Source: Anaerolineae bacterium (GTDB lineage: Bacteria > Chloroflexota > Anaerolineae > Aggregatilineales > JAFGMM01). From it: DNA of 39,290 nucleotides. Shown here piece after piece: positions 7,644-15,870 of this stretch. The DNA lies in NCBI GenBank assembly GCA_016927535.1, contig JAFGMM010000240.1, forward strand, positions 1 through 39,290, read 5' to 3'. The stretch's first letter is position 1. Every line of letters begins with the position of its first letter. The translations under genes and the position numbers were made by a program. Under the pieces are notes generated by a model, which made no database searches, was not told where the DNA came from, and was given only the letters and a program-made list of their open reading frames with translations.

Positions 7644-8315
7644 TCATGGAATGGCCTTGACGTACCGCTCGGTAATCAGCCACGGGCGCGTGATCGCCGA
7701 GCCGACGACCACCGCATACGCGCCGGCCTCAAGCGCGCGCGTCACGTCGGCAGGTTCCCAAAAGTTGCCCTCTGCGATGACCGGCAAATCGAAAGCGGCG
7801 ACGAGCCGGGCGATCAGGTCGATATCCGGCACGTAGGCGGGTTGACGCCATACCGAGAGCGTGGTACCGATTATGTCCACGCCGCGCGCCGCCGCGCGCT
7901 CGGCGTCCTCGAACGCGCTGATATCGGCCATTGCCAGCGCGCCGCCGGCGTGGATGGTCTGCACAATCTCGACGAGCGGGCTGTGGCGCGCGCGGTCCAG
8001 CGCGTCGAAGGCGACGATATCGGCGCCGGCTTCGATCAGCGGCGGGATATCGGCGGCGCTGCCGGTGATGAGCACACGGGTCTCGCTGCCCACACCCGGC
8101 CCTTTTTGAATGCCGATGATCGGTAGCCGCGTCGCTGCACGCACGACGGCGATGTGTTCTGCGCCGTTGAGCCGCAGCCCAACTGCGCCGCCCCGTTCCG
8201 CCGCGAGCGCAAACCCTGCTATACACACGGGTGAGTCGGTAGAGTCGCCCGGCTCCGACTGGCAGGAGACAATGAGGCCGCCTTTAAGCTTTTCTAACGC
8301 CAAACTGTCGGGCAT
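7644..8315 (-). CDS. nanE: N-acetylmannosamine-6-phosphate 2-epimerase
   Basis: A 223-residue TIM-barrel enzyme converting ManNAc-6-P to GlcNAc-6-P. Visible motifs are GGLIVSCQ (12-19), IGIQKGPG with the catalytic lysine (K71), MADIS (129-133), and VIAEGNFWEP with the catalytic glutamate (E182). The C-terminal AYAVVVGSAITRP (199-211) is the phosphate-binding end of the barrel. AAAGGA lies 8 nt before the ATG. It begins the nanE-ROK-tex gene string. No sialate lyase (NanA) or sialate transporter is visible, so its substrate may come from cell-wall amino sugars or from an unlinked pathway. Confidence 0.93.
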   Translation of the reverse strand: MPDSLALEKLKGGLIVSCQSEPGDSTDSPVCIAGFALAAERGGAVGLRLNGAEHIAVVRAATRLPIIGIQKGPGVGSETRVLITGSAADIPPLIEAGADIVAFDALDRARHSPLVEIVQTIHAGGALAMADISAFEDAERAAARGVDIIGTTLSVWRQPAYVPDIDLIARLVAAFDLPVIAEGNFWEPADVTRALEAGAYAVVVGSAITRPWLITERYVKAIP

Positions 8316-8380
8316 TGATGTTATCCTTTAAGACAGACTAAACCACGAGAACGAATAACACGAATTTTCGGAAAAGCAAG

Positions 8381-8413
8381 AGGCGGTGCAGCCTTTGGAC
8401 CGCACCGCCTTTT
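8381..8413. terminator. terminator hairpin between the DUF11 gene and nanE
   Basis: AGGCGGTGC (8381-8389) pairs perfectly with GCACCGCCT (8402-8410) around a 12-nt loop. TTTT follows on the plus strand and TCTTGCTTTT on the minus strand. It sits 58 bp past the stop of the long minus-strand surface-protein gene and should end that transcript before nanE. Confidence 0.75.
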
Positions 8414-8470
8414 GTTCTCAGGCCGTTACCTTAGGTCTGGCCTGGGAACCGCTGCTAAAGGTCAGCAACG

Positions 8471-11400
8471 TTAGTTGATATCCATTGCGAACTCCCAGCC
8501 CTGTCCCAAAATGGGTTCGACTGTGACGTCGCTTGGAACAATCCCGCAGGTATCACCGGTGGCCGTGACGGTATGGTTACCGACCGTAACCACCAGTTCC
8601 GTGGACCCGCCCGTTGAGACTGCACCGAAGGCGAACGGACCGAACATACCACCGGTTACGTTGCATTCTGGCATGTTGTTGAAGAGCGTGACTCGGACTT
8701 TAGGACAACCATCCGCTTCCAACCCTTCGCCCAGGTTACCCACGGTTGGGCATCTGTCATCGTCGTCACACACGCCGTCACCGTCGGTATCCGTGCAGGG
8801 CGCGGCTTCGCAGGCATCGCCTACGCCGTTGCCGTCGGAGTCGGCCTGGTCCGGGTTGTACGTATCGACGCAGTTGTCGCAAGCGTTGCCCACGCCGTCG
8901 TCGTCGTTGTCTTCCTGGTTCGGGTTAGACACCGCCGGGCAGTTGTCATTGACATCGCATACGCTGTCGCCGTCCGTATCCGTGCACTCGTCGCAGGCGT
9001 CGCCGATACCGTCATTGTCAGCGTCGGCCTGGTCCGGGTTGTACATACTCGGGCAGTTGTCATCGACATCACACACGCTGTCACCGTCGGTATCCGTGCA
9101 CTCGTCGCAGGCGTCGCCGATGCCGTCGTTGTCAGTGTCGGCCTGGTCTGGGTTGGCGACCGCCGGGCAGTTGTCCTCGGCATCCGGGACGCCGTCGCCA
9201 TCGCCGTCCGCCAGGGCCGCGGTGGTCTCGACCGAAGCTGTGTTGTTATCGAGGTTCGGGTCGTCCGGGCGGTCCATGCTCACCGTGGCGGTGTTGACCA
9301 GCACGCCGGGCTCGTTAACCATCACAACGATGGTAACGGTGGCGACTTCGCCGGCCCCCAGGTTGCCCAGGTTGCACACGACCGCGCCCCCGCACGAACC
9401 TATACTCGGCGTCGCCGACACCAGCGTCACGCCGGCCGGCAGCCAGTCTTCCAGCGTCACCGGATGGAAGGCGGCGTTCGGCCCGTTGTTGGTCACGGTG
9501 ACCGTGTAGGTCAGTTCTTGGCCGACCGACACCGGATCGGGGCTTGCCGTCTTCGTAACTGCAAGATCGGTGGTGAGCGGGCAGAATTCCTCGCCGCCGT
9601 GCCGCGCCTTGATGAGGCGGTCATCGTAGAACGGCGGGATCGTTACTTCACCGCAGAACAGGTCGATCTGGGTGTTGCAGTCCGGCACACCGATAGCGAA
9701 CTGGTAGCCTTCACCCGGCCCCAGCGTGAACTGCTCCGACGCGAAGAGTTCTTGCCCGGCGATGTCGCCCAGCTCAAACTCTTTGTAGGAGGCCACGCCG
9801 AAGAGGAACGTGAAGGCCGAGTTGTTGACCAGGTGGCCGGAGCCGTCGTCCAGCAGCGCGTAGTCGAACAGACCGGCGCGTTTGGCTTCCACGCAGGTCA
9901 TGCGCGGCAAGACGGTCGTATCGGTCGTCGCCGAGTTGTTGTCCAGGTTCGGATCGGGTGACCCGGCTTCCGCCGTCGTCGTGTTGCCGATCAGGCCGGA
10001 TTCGACGGCGATGACCTGGATCGTGATCGTAACGCTCGCGCCGGCGGGGATGTCGCCCAGGCTGCACACTATCGTGCTGTCGCAGCTACCCTGGCTCGGC
10101 ACTGCCGACACCAGCGTCACACCGGCCGGCAGCGGGTCGTTCACCATCACGCCGGCAGCGGTCATCGGCCCGTCGTTGGCGACGGTGATCGTGTAGGTCA
10201 GCATCTCGCCGGAGCCTACCGGGTCGGGCGCGTCGGTCTTCGTCACCCAGACATCCGCCTCGCGCGTGATGACCGAGGTCTGCGCTTCGGCGCTGTTGTT
10301 GTCCGGGTTGGGATCGGTGGGCATCTCGGCCTGCACCGTGGCGGTGTTGACCAGCGTGCCTACTTCATTTGTCATGACCACGATGGTCACGGTCGCGCTC
10401 GCCCCGCTGTTGAGGTCGCCCAGGCTGCACGCGACGGTGTCATCACAGCTACCCTGGCTCGGCGTCGCCGATACCAGCGTCACGCCGGCCGGCAGCGGGT
10501 CGCTCATCTGCACGCCAACCGCTGCAGACGGGCCGCCGTTGGTTACCGTGATGGTGTAGGTCAGTTCCTGGTGGACGTCGATCTCTGCCGGGGCTTCCTT
10601 CGCGATCGACAGGTCGGCGCTCGGCTCGATGACTTCGGTGTCGATGCTCACGAAGTTGTTCTCGGTGTTCGGATCGACCGGATCAAGCGCGCTAACTTCG
10701 GCGCTGTTGGTCAGGGTGCCCGCTGCATCCGGCGTCACCGGGATGGTGATGGTCACCAGTTCGCCCATCGGCAGGTCGCCGATTTCGCAGGTGACGGTGC
10801 TTTCGTCTACCGTGCAGGTGCCCTGCGTGATGAGGATTTCATCGGGGATCAAGCCGGCCGGCAGCGTATCGGTCATGGTTACGCCGGTCGCCGTCGACGG
10901 GCCGTTGTTGGTTACCGTGACCACGTAAGCCAGCGGCATACCAATCGATGCCGGCTCAGGCGAAGCGGTCTTGGTGATTGCCAGGTCCGCGCTCGGCGCG
11001 ACCACTTCGGTCTCTTCGGTGTCGGTGTTGTTTTCTTCGTTGGGATCTTCCGGCTCGGTCACATCCGCCACCGCGACGTTGGTCAGGATGGTGCCGGGTT
11101 CGTCGGTGACGAACACCACGATGGTCACGGTCGCGGTTGCGCCGTTCGCCAGCGGGCCGAGTTCACACGTGACGACGCCTTCGTCCACAGAGCAGGTGCC
11201 CTGGGAAGGCGTGATCTCGCCGACCGTTACGGTGGTCGGCAGCGTATCGGTCACCATCGCGTCGTTGGCATCGGATGGGCCGTTGTTGGTCACGTTGATC
11301 GTATAGGTCAACTCGGAGCCGGTTACCACCGGGCTGGGCGAAGCGCTCTTGTCAATCGACAGATCGGCGCTCGGCGGGACGACTTCGGTCTCGGTCGTAG

Positions 11401-13369
11401 CGGTGTTGTTATCCAGGTTGGGATCCGTCGGCGCGGTCGAGGCGACTACGGCGGTGTTTTCCAGGTTGCCGGGTTCGTCGCCGACCGTCACAACGATGGT
11501 GATCGTCGCGCTTGCGCCGCTCGCCAGGTCGCCCAGGTTGCAAAGGACGGTGACGCCTTCGCCGATAGAGCAGGTGCCCTGGGAAGGCGTAATTTCGCCG
11601 GCCGTCACGCCGCCGGGCAGCGTGTCGGTCACCGTCACGCCGGCAGCATCCGCCGGGCCGCCGTTGGTCACGGTCAGCGTGTAGGTTAGTTGGCCGCCAA
11701 CCAGGACCGGGTTGGGCGACGCGCTCTTGGTGATCGCTACGTCGGCAACTGGTTCGACCACTTGGGTCTCGGCTATAGAGGTATTGTTGTCCGGGTTGGA
11801 GTCTTCGGGGTTGGTCGCCTCTACGACTGCGGTGTTGGTCAACAGAAGCGGCTCGTCGCCGACCGTCACGATGATCGTAATGGTCGCGCTTGCGCCGCTC
11901 GCCAGGTCGCCCAGTTCGCAGATGATCTTGTTCTCGTCGGCGAAGCAGAGATCGGAAGGCGTGAACTCACTAACCGTCACGCCGCCCGGCAGCGTATCGG
12001 TCACCAGCACGCTGCTGGCATCCGCCGGGCCGAAGTTCGTCACGGTCAGGGTGTAGGTCAAGGTGCCTCCGACCAAGACTGGGCTGGGCGAGGCCGTCTT
12101 CAAGACCGCCAGGTCAGCAGTCGCCTGGACCATCGCGGTTTCGATTGTGGTGGTGTTGTTGCTCAGGTCGGGGTCTTCGGGTGCGGTCGATGCGACCGCC
12201 GCCGTGTTGGTCAGCGTGCCGGGTTCATCTTGCGGAGTCTGCACCACGATAGTAATGGTTGCACTCGCGCCGCTCGCCAAGCTGCCCAGATCGCAGGTCA
12301 CGACGCCGCCCTCGGCATTGCATGTGCCTTGAGACGGGGTGATTTCACCGACTGTTACGCCGCTGGGCAGCGTGTCGGTGGCGGTTACGCCGGCGGCATC
12401 CGCCGGGCCGTCATTGGTCACGGTCAGCGTGTAGGTCAGTTGGTCGCCAACTATTACCGGGTTGGGCGCGGCATCCTTGACGATGCGCACGTCGGCCGGC
12501 TGCGGCAGAGCGATGGTCGTGCTTTCGGTTGCTACGTTGTTGTTCGGGTCGATGTCGCGTGGGCGGGCGTGGGTAACCGTGGCGGCGTTGACCACCGTCC
12601 CGGCCGCGGCCTCATCCACCGTCACCACCACCTGGATGGTCGCGCTTGCGCCCGCTTCGAGGTCGCCCAGGTTACACATCAGTGTGCCGGCGCATGTGCC
12701 CTGGCTCGGCGTCGCCGAGACGAGCGTCACACCGGCGGGCAGGAAGTCCTGTACCCATATGCCGTAAGCTTTGAACTCGCTATCGTTGAGCACGGTGATG
12801 GTGTAGGTGATCGTGCCCCCGACCGGCACCGGGTCTTCCAGGTCGGTCTTGTCGATCTTCAGATCGACCAAGCCCAGGTCGCACCAACCCGACCCGCCGA
12901 ACCGCGCAGCGATCAGATCGTCGTCGTAGAAGGGCGGGATGCGCACTTCGCCGCAGAACAGGTCGAGCTGGTAGTTGCACTCCGTGGTGCGGACTGCGAA
13001 TTCATAGGTCTCGCCTGGCCCCAGCTCAAATGTCTCCGACGCGAAGAGGCGCTGATCGGCGATGTTGCCCGGCTCGAATTCTTCGTAGGATGCGACGCCA
13101 AACTGGTAGGTGTAGTCGCTGTTATTGGTGATGTAGCCGGTGCCTTGTGTGTACAGCGCATAGTCGAAATAGCCGGCGCGCTTTGCCTCTGCGCAGGTCA
13201 TCGACGTTAGCCGGGGACCGTCGTCGTTCCCGTCGTCGGGAATAACATCGTCCAGCAAGATGGGTTCGCTGCGCCCCTCCTCACCCGGATTGTAGGCGCT
13301 GGCTACCCCGACAGCCATCAGCAAAACGCCGACGACTGCCAGGCCGATCCATAGGTGCCTTTTACTCAT
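8471..13369 (-). CDS. giant secreted DUF11-repeat / thrombospondin type 3 surface protein
   Basis: 1632 residues. The ATG at 13369 follows CAGGGGGC by 4 nt and begins a signal peptide ([20 protein letters not shown], cut near GVASA). In order: an acidic linker; an unrecognised domain of about 108 residues ([16 protein letters not shown] ... [21 protein letters not shown]); eight DUF11 repeats of about 120 residues (pattern ADLxIxKxASPxPVxVG, LTYTxTVTNxGP, DTLPxGVT, PSQGTC, LGDLxSGAxATxTIxV, PxDPNxDNN); a second copy of the 108-residue domain; a ninth DUF11 repeat; calcium-binding thrombospondin-3 repeats (DxDxDGxxDxxDNCPxxxNPDQ); and a C-terminal beta-rich domain with CNVTGG and VTATGDTCG. 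No LPXTG motif or C-terminal membrane anchor is seen. It is likely an extracellular stalk or adhesin-like protein. It is a single gene with a terminator after it. Confidence 0.93.
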   Translation of the reverse strand: MSKRHLWIGLAVVGVLLMAVGVASAYNPGEEGRSEPILLDDVIPDDGNDDGPRLTSMTCAEAKRAGYFDYALYTQGTGYITNNSDYTYQFGVASYEEFEPGNIADQRLFASETFELGPGETYEFAVRTTECNYQLDLFCGEVRIPPFYDDDLIAARFGGSGWCDLGLVDLKIDKTDLEDPVPVGGTITYTITVLNDSEFKAYGIWVQDFLPAGVTLVSATPSQGTCAGTLMCNLGDLEAGASATIQVVVTVDEAAAGTVVNAATVTHARPRDIDPNNNVATESTTIALPQPADVRIVKDAAPNPVIVGDQLTYTLTVTNDGPADAAGVTATDTLPSGVTVGEITPSQGTCNAEGGVVTCDLGSLASGASATITIVVQTPQDEPGTLTNTAAVASTAPEDPDLSNNTTTIETAMVQATADLAVLKTASPSPVLVGGTLTYTLTVTNFGPADASSVLVTDTLPGGVTVSEFTPSDLCFADENKIICELGDLASGASATITIIVTVGDEPLLLTNTAVVEATNPEDSNPDNNTSIAETQVVEPVADVAITKSASPNPVLVGGQLTYTLTVTNGGPADAAGVTVTDTLPGGVTAGEITPSQGTCSIGEGVTVLCNLGDLASGASATITIVVTVGDEPGNLENTAVVASTAPTDPNLDNNTATTETEVVPPSADLSIDKSASPSPVVTGSELTYTINVTNNGPSDANDAMVTDTLPTTVTVGEITPSQGTCSVDEGVVTCELGPLANGATATVTIVVFVTDEPGTILTNVAVADVTEPEDPNEENNTDTEETEVVAPSADLAITKTASPEPASIGMPLAYVVTVTNNGPSTATGVTMTDTLPAGLIPDEILITQGTCTVDESTVTCEIGDLPMGELVTITIPVTPDAAGTLTNSAEVSALDPVDPNTENNFVSIDTEVIEPSADLSIAKEAPAEIDVHQELTYTITVTNGGPSAAVGVQMSDPLPAGVTLVSATPSQGSCDDTVACSLGDLNSGASATVTIVVMTNEVGTLVNTATVQAEMPTDPNPDNNSAEAQTSVITREADVWVTKTDAPDPVGSGEMLTYTITVANDGPMTAAGVMVNDPLPAGVTLVSAVPSQGSCDSTIVCSLGDIPAGASVTITIQVIAVESGLIGNTTTAEAGSPDPNLDNNSATTDTTVLPRMTCVEAKRAGLFDYALLDDGSGHLVNNSAFTFLFGVASYKEFELGDIAGQELFASEQFTLGPGEGYQFAIGVPDCNTQIDLFCGEVTIPPFYDDRLIKARHGGEEFCPLTTDLAVTKTASPDPVSVGQELTYTVTVTNNGPNAAFHPVTLEDWLPAGVTLVSATPSIGSCGGAVVCNLGNLGAGEVATVTIVVMVNEPGVLVNTATVSMDRPDDPNLDNNTASVETTAALADGDGDGVPDAEDNCPAVANPDQADTDNDGIGDACDECTDTDGDSVCDVDDNCPSMYNPDQADADNDGIGDACDECTDTDGDSVCDVNDNCPAVSNPNQEDNDDDGVGNACDNCVDTYNPDQADSDGNGVGDACEAAPCTDTDGDGVCDDDDRCPTVGNLGEGLEADGCPKVRVTLFNNMPECNVTGGMFGPFAFGAVSTGGSTELVVTVGNHTVTATGDTCGIVPSDVTVEPILGQGWEFAMDIN
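8745..9219 (-). repeat. thrombospondin type 3 calcium-binding repeats inside the DUF11 protein
   Basis: About four complete units plus partial ones with pattern [35 protein letters not shown]. The regular Asp spacing and paired cysteines fit Ca2+-stabilised TSP3 folds. The DNA copies are very similar, so the array could vary in length by recombination. Confidence 0.85.
9225..12870 (-). repeat. nine DUF11 repeats (encoded tandem array)
   Basis: Repeat starts on the minus strand are near 12870, 12497, 12119, 11748, 11372, 10996, 10622, 10260 and, after an inserted domain, 9575. Units are about 360-375 bp. Copies 2 to 5 share long identical protein stretches such as [11 protein letters not shown]. 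Confidence 0.85.
9578..9901 (-). repeat. second copy of the unrecognised ~108-residue domain
   Basis: It encodes [20 protein letters not shown] through [21 protein letters not shown], clearly homologous to the copy at 12877-13201. Shared features are an N-terminal MTCxEAKRAGxFDYAL, a central FGVASYxEFExG, FASExFxLGPGExYxFA, and CNxQxDLFCGEVxIPPFYDD. Cysteines are conserved in both copies. Confidence 0.85.
12877..13201 (-). repeat. first copy of the unrecognised ~108-residue domain
   Basis: It lies between the acidic N-terminal linker and DUF11 repeat 1. In both copies the domain comes directly before a DUF11 repeat. I do not recognise it as a named domain. Confidence 0.85.
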
Positions 13370-13440
13370 TATTGCCCCCTGTAAAAGATAATTGAACGAT
13401 TTAAAACTAAGTCTTTCGGCGGTAAGAATTGGTATACAGG

Positions 13441-13476
13441 AAAAAAGCGGCACACAACGGCCTTCACGGCTGTGTG
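13441..13476 (-). terminator. hairpin plus T6 in the DUF11 5' leader (possible attenuator)
   Basis: On the minus strand, CACACAGC pairs with GTTGTGTG (one G-U pair) and is followed by CCGC and TTTTTT (13446-13441). It lies about 70-110 nt upstream of the DUF11 ATG. No gene on this strand precedes it, so it may be a leader attenuator. I could not match it to a riboswitch class. Confidence 0.5.
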
Positions 13477-13734
13477 ACCCCAGCGCTTTGAGAAATTGAA
13501 CTTGGTATGCGCATATTACCTGATAAAACGTGTAATCATTGTCATATTCACTTTTCCCTCATCTCACTTTTGCTTTGAAGCGCACTACGGTTGAACAGCT
13601 TATTGGATGCTCTTTCGCCCTGTGTTGGTTAGCTTTTATCAGAATCTAACGATTTCCGGGACGAGAACCGTTTAAGTACATAAACAATCGTAATATAGAA
13701 TACAGCAAGTAAAATTAGTTTTATTTGACCGTTT

Positions 13735-13792
13735 CGTAGAAAGTTTGTAGAAGGTTTGTGATAGATTTGTGGATGCCATGTAGAAGGTTTGT
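13735..13792. repeat. short direct repeats (GTAGAAGGTTTGT)
   Basis: GTAGAAGGTTTGT occurs exactly at 13747-13759 and 13780-13792. Relaxed copies are GTAGAAAGTTTGT (13736-13748) and GTGATAGATTTGT near 13759-13771. Copies are spaced roughly one or two helical turns apart, about 170 nt upstream of the comM promoter. Confidence 0.6.
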
Positions 13793-13930
13793 TGACCATC
13801 TGTTGATGCAGCGGATATCGAGACGAAATCTCGTATTTGAGTGAGATTTTGCCCTGCTCAGCAACCTCATTGACCAACACAGGATTTGGGGCTATTCCGG
13901 CGTATGCTACCGCGCCGGCGATCCTCATGC

Positions 13931-13936
13931 TATAAT
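13931..13936 (+). promoter_or_regulatory. extended -10 promoter of comM
   Basis: TGCTATAAT is a perfect -10 with the extended TGn motif. No -35 is evident 17 nt upstream, as is usual for extended -10 promoters. The leader to the ATG at 13991 would be about 48 nt. Confidence 0.55.
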
Positions 13937-13990
13937 CGCGCTTGTTGCTGTTTAATTTCTGTTCTCTTTCATAAAAAAGGATATCAAGCG

Positions 13991-15520
13991 ATGCTGGCGA
14001 CTGTTGCATCGTGCGCCGTCGTAGGATTATCGGGCGTCCTGGTCCAGGTCGAAGTCGATTTCAATCCCAACAGCTTACCGGCGTTTACCGTGGTTGGCCT
14101 GCCGGACAAGGCCGTGCAGGAAAGCCGCGAGCGTGTGCAATCGGCGATTCGCAACACCGGCTTGATGTACCCGATGAAGCGCTACACCGTCAACTTGGCC
14201 CCCGCCGACCTGCGCAAAGAAGGCCCGGCATACGATCTGCCGATTGCATTGGGGGTGCTGGCGGCGACCAACCAACTTCCTTTAGATTTACTCGACCATG
14301 CGGTATTCATCGGCGAGCTTTCGCTCGACGGCAGCCTGCGCCCGGTGAATGGCGTGATATCGATGGCCGAGATGGCGCGCGAAGAAGGGTTCGAGATGAT
14401 CTATGTGCCGGTCGAAAACGCCGCCGAGGCGGCGTTGGTGCCCGACGTCGAGGTAATCCCCGTGTCTTCGCTCGGTCGCCTGGTCGAGCATCTGTTCGGC
14501 ATCCAGATCATCTCACCCTACCACCGCGATGAAAACGTCCCAATCTTGCCGCCGCCGGCTAATTTGCTGGACTTCGCCGATATTAAAGGGCAGGAACATG
14601 TCAAGCGCGCGCTGGAGGTCGCGGCGGCGGGGGCGCACAACGTTTTGCTCACCGGGCCGCCCGGCGCCGGCAAGACCTTGATGGCGCGCGCCTTGCCCGG
14701 CATCCTGCCGCACATGACCATTGAGGAGGCGTTGGAGGCCACGCGCATCTATTCGGTCGTCGGGATGCTGCCCGGCAGCGGGCTGATGGGTTACCGGCCT
14801 TACCGCGCGCCGCACCATACGACCAGCCATGCCGGGCTGGTCGGCGGCGGGCAGTGGCCGCGTCCCGGCGAGATCAGCCTGGCGCATCGCGGCGTGCTTT
14901 TCTTGGACGAACTGCCGGAATTCAGCCAGAAGGTGCTCGAAGTGCTGCGCCAGCCCATCGAAGACAAGCAGGTGACCATCAGCCGGGCGCAGGGCGCGCT
15001 TACCTTCCCGGCTAATTTTATGCTGGTCGCCGCGATGAACCCCTGTCCGTGCGGTTACTACGGCGACCCAGAGCGTGAATGCACCTGTTCGCGCGGCCTG
15101 ATCGACCGCTACCAAAAGCGCATCTCCGGGCCGCTGCTAGACCGCTTCGATATCCACGTAGAAGTGCCGCGTGTGGACCCCGATAAGCTCGCCGACGACC
15201 GGCGCGGCGAACCTTCCGAGGTCATCCAGGCGCGCGTGGAAGTTGCCCGCCAGCGCCAGCGCCAGCGCTTCGATGGATGCGAGCACCTGCAATCCAACGC
15301 CGACATGGGGCCAAGCGAGATTCGGGAGTTCTGCCGGCCCGATGCAGCCGGCCATAAGCTGTTGAAAGCCGCGTTGCAGCAGATGAAGCTCAGTGCCCGC
15401 GGCTATCACCGCATCCTCAAGCTGGCGCGGACCATCGCCGACCTCGCCGGCAGCGACGCTATCGAGGTGCCGCACCTGGCCGAGGCGATCCAATACCGGC
15501 CCAAGCGTCATGTGTGGTAA
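13991..15520 (+). CDS. comM: YifB/ComM family Mg-chelatase-like AAA+ ATPase
   Basis: 509 residues. ComM is a hexameric helicase promoting branch migration when transformed DNA recombines; related YifB proteins are common in non-competent bacteria. The ATG at 13991 gives the family's usual start (MLATVASCAVVGLSG), with AAAGGA about 9 nt upstream; a longer frame from 13886 adds an unrelated leader. The N-terminal ChlI/S5-like domain (about 20-165) includes FTVVGLPDKAVQESRERV. The AAA+ core has Walker A GPPGAGKT (222-229), Walker B VLFLDE (302-307) and the pore-region YRPYRAPHHTTSH (268-280). The cysteine motif CPCGYYGDPERECTCS (352-367) and a C-terminal helical lid follow. A perfect 31-bp inverted repeat starts 66 bp past the stop. 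Confidence 0.96.
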   Translation: MLATVASCAVVGLSGVLVQVEVDFNPNSLPAFTVVGLPDKAVQESRERVQSAIRNTGLMYPMKRYTVNLAPADLRKEGPAYDLPIALGVLAATNQLPLDLLDHAVFIGELSLDGSLRPVNGVISMAEMAREEGFEMIYVPVENAAEAALVPDVEVIPVSSLGRLVEHLFGIQIISPYHRDENVPILPPPANLLDFADIKGQEHVKRALEVAAAGAHNVLLTGPPGAGKTLMARALPGILPHMTIEEALEATRIYSVVGMLPGSGLMGYRPYRAPHHTTSHAGLVGGGQWPRPGEISLAHRGVLFLDELPEFSQKVLEVLRQPIEDKQVTISRAQGALTFPANFMLVAAMNPCPCGYYGDPERECTCSRGLIDRYQKRISGPLLDRFDIHVEVPRVDPDKLADDRRGEPSEVIQARVEVARQRQRQRFDGCEHLQSNADMGPSEIREFCRPDAAGHKLLKAALQQMKLSARGYHRILKLARTIADLAGSDAIEVPHLAEAIQYRPKRHVW

Positions 15521-15586
15521 AAGTCTTTCCTGGCCGACCGGCGGTCGAGACGCCGGGCGCAGGCCGATTCGTTCTAACGTTGTTTT

Positions 15587-15649
15587 ACCTCACCCCCGCG
15601 CGCTTCCCCTCTCCACGCCGTGGAGAGGGGAAGCGCGCGGGGGTGAGGT
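15587..15649. repeat. perfect 31-bp inverted repeat with 1-nt spacer
   Basis: The left arm is 15587-15617, the centre is the C at 15618, and the right arm is 15619-15649; every base pairs. Arms begin ACCTCACCCCCGCG and end CCTCTCCACG. It could terminate comM, but the extreme perfection and GC-rich content look like a dispersed palindromic repeat. A short TTATCTT follows the right arm. Confidence 0.95.
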
Positions 15650-15775
15650 TATCTTAAAGAAGCATCAGAATGAATCGGCTCTTGATGCCAGGCTGAGTTG
15701 ACCAAAATATTTTGATATTGTGGGTAAAATTTAGGTGATACGTTCCGGCGGCAGATTAGGGGCTTGCAAGATTGC

Positions 15776-15803
15776 TTGGGTCGTGGACTGTAGACGGTAT
15801 AAT
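15776..15803 (+). promoter_or_regulatory. promoter of the Nif3-family gene
   Basis: TTGGGT (15776-15781), a 16-nt spacer, and a perfect TATAAT (15798-15803). The expected transcript start near 15810 leaves a 60-nt leader before the ATG at 15871. Confidence 0.55.
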
Positions 15804-15870
15804 GGTGGCAGTAATCCAGGCGGTTGTCCACGGCAAACGGCAGCCGGTTTGTGACAGGGGGCAAGAAGAT

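Larger units (their letters stand above)
13370..13990. other. 620-bp AT-rich intergenic region between the DUF11 gene and comM
   Basis: It is clearly lower in GC than its neighbours. It holds a hairpin with a T6 tract in the DUF11 leader (13441-13476), short direct repeats (13735-13792) and an extended -10 promoter for comM (13931-13936). An open frame on the minus strand (14009-13629) overlaps the start of comM; it has no ribosome-binding site or recognisable protein features, and I do not call it a gene. Confidence 0.6.
15521..15870. other. intergenic region with palindrome and promoter
   Basis: The 350 bp between comM and the Nif3 gene hold the 31-bp inverted repeat (15587-15649) and a promoter with a perfect -10 (15776-15803). 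I see no gene in the rest. Confidence 0.6.

Noticed and set aside
6669-8315. Complete sialic-acid catabolic operon
   Set aside because: Only NanE and a ROK kinase are present; no lyase, deaminase/deacetylase or transporter was found in the window.
9225-12870. Regular repeats resembling a CRISPR array
   Set aside because: Units are about 370 bp, coding, and in frame with DUF11 protein repeats; they are not short direct repeats with unique spacers.
11690-13210. 506-residue plus-strand open frame opposite the DUF11 repeats
   Set aside because: Antisense shadow of the repeat gene; the codon bias of the repeats leaves this frame open. No independent features.
13380-13560. Cyclic-di-GMP (GEMM) riboswitch in the DUF11 leader
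   Set aside because: A CAAAGC-like stretch is present, but the conserved GGCAAACC, GNRA tetraloop and paired arms are missing.
13629-14009. 126-residue minus-strand frame upstream of comM
   Set aside because: It overlaps the start and leader of comM, has no ribosome-binding site and no recognisable domain; the AT-rich island is better explained as regulatory DNA.
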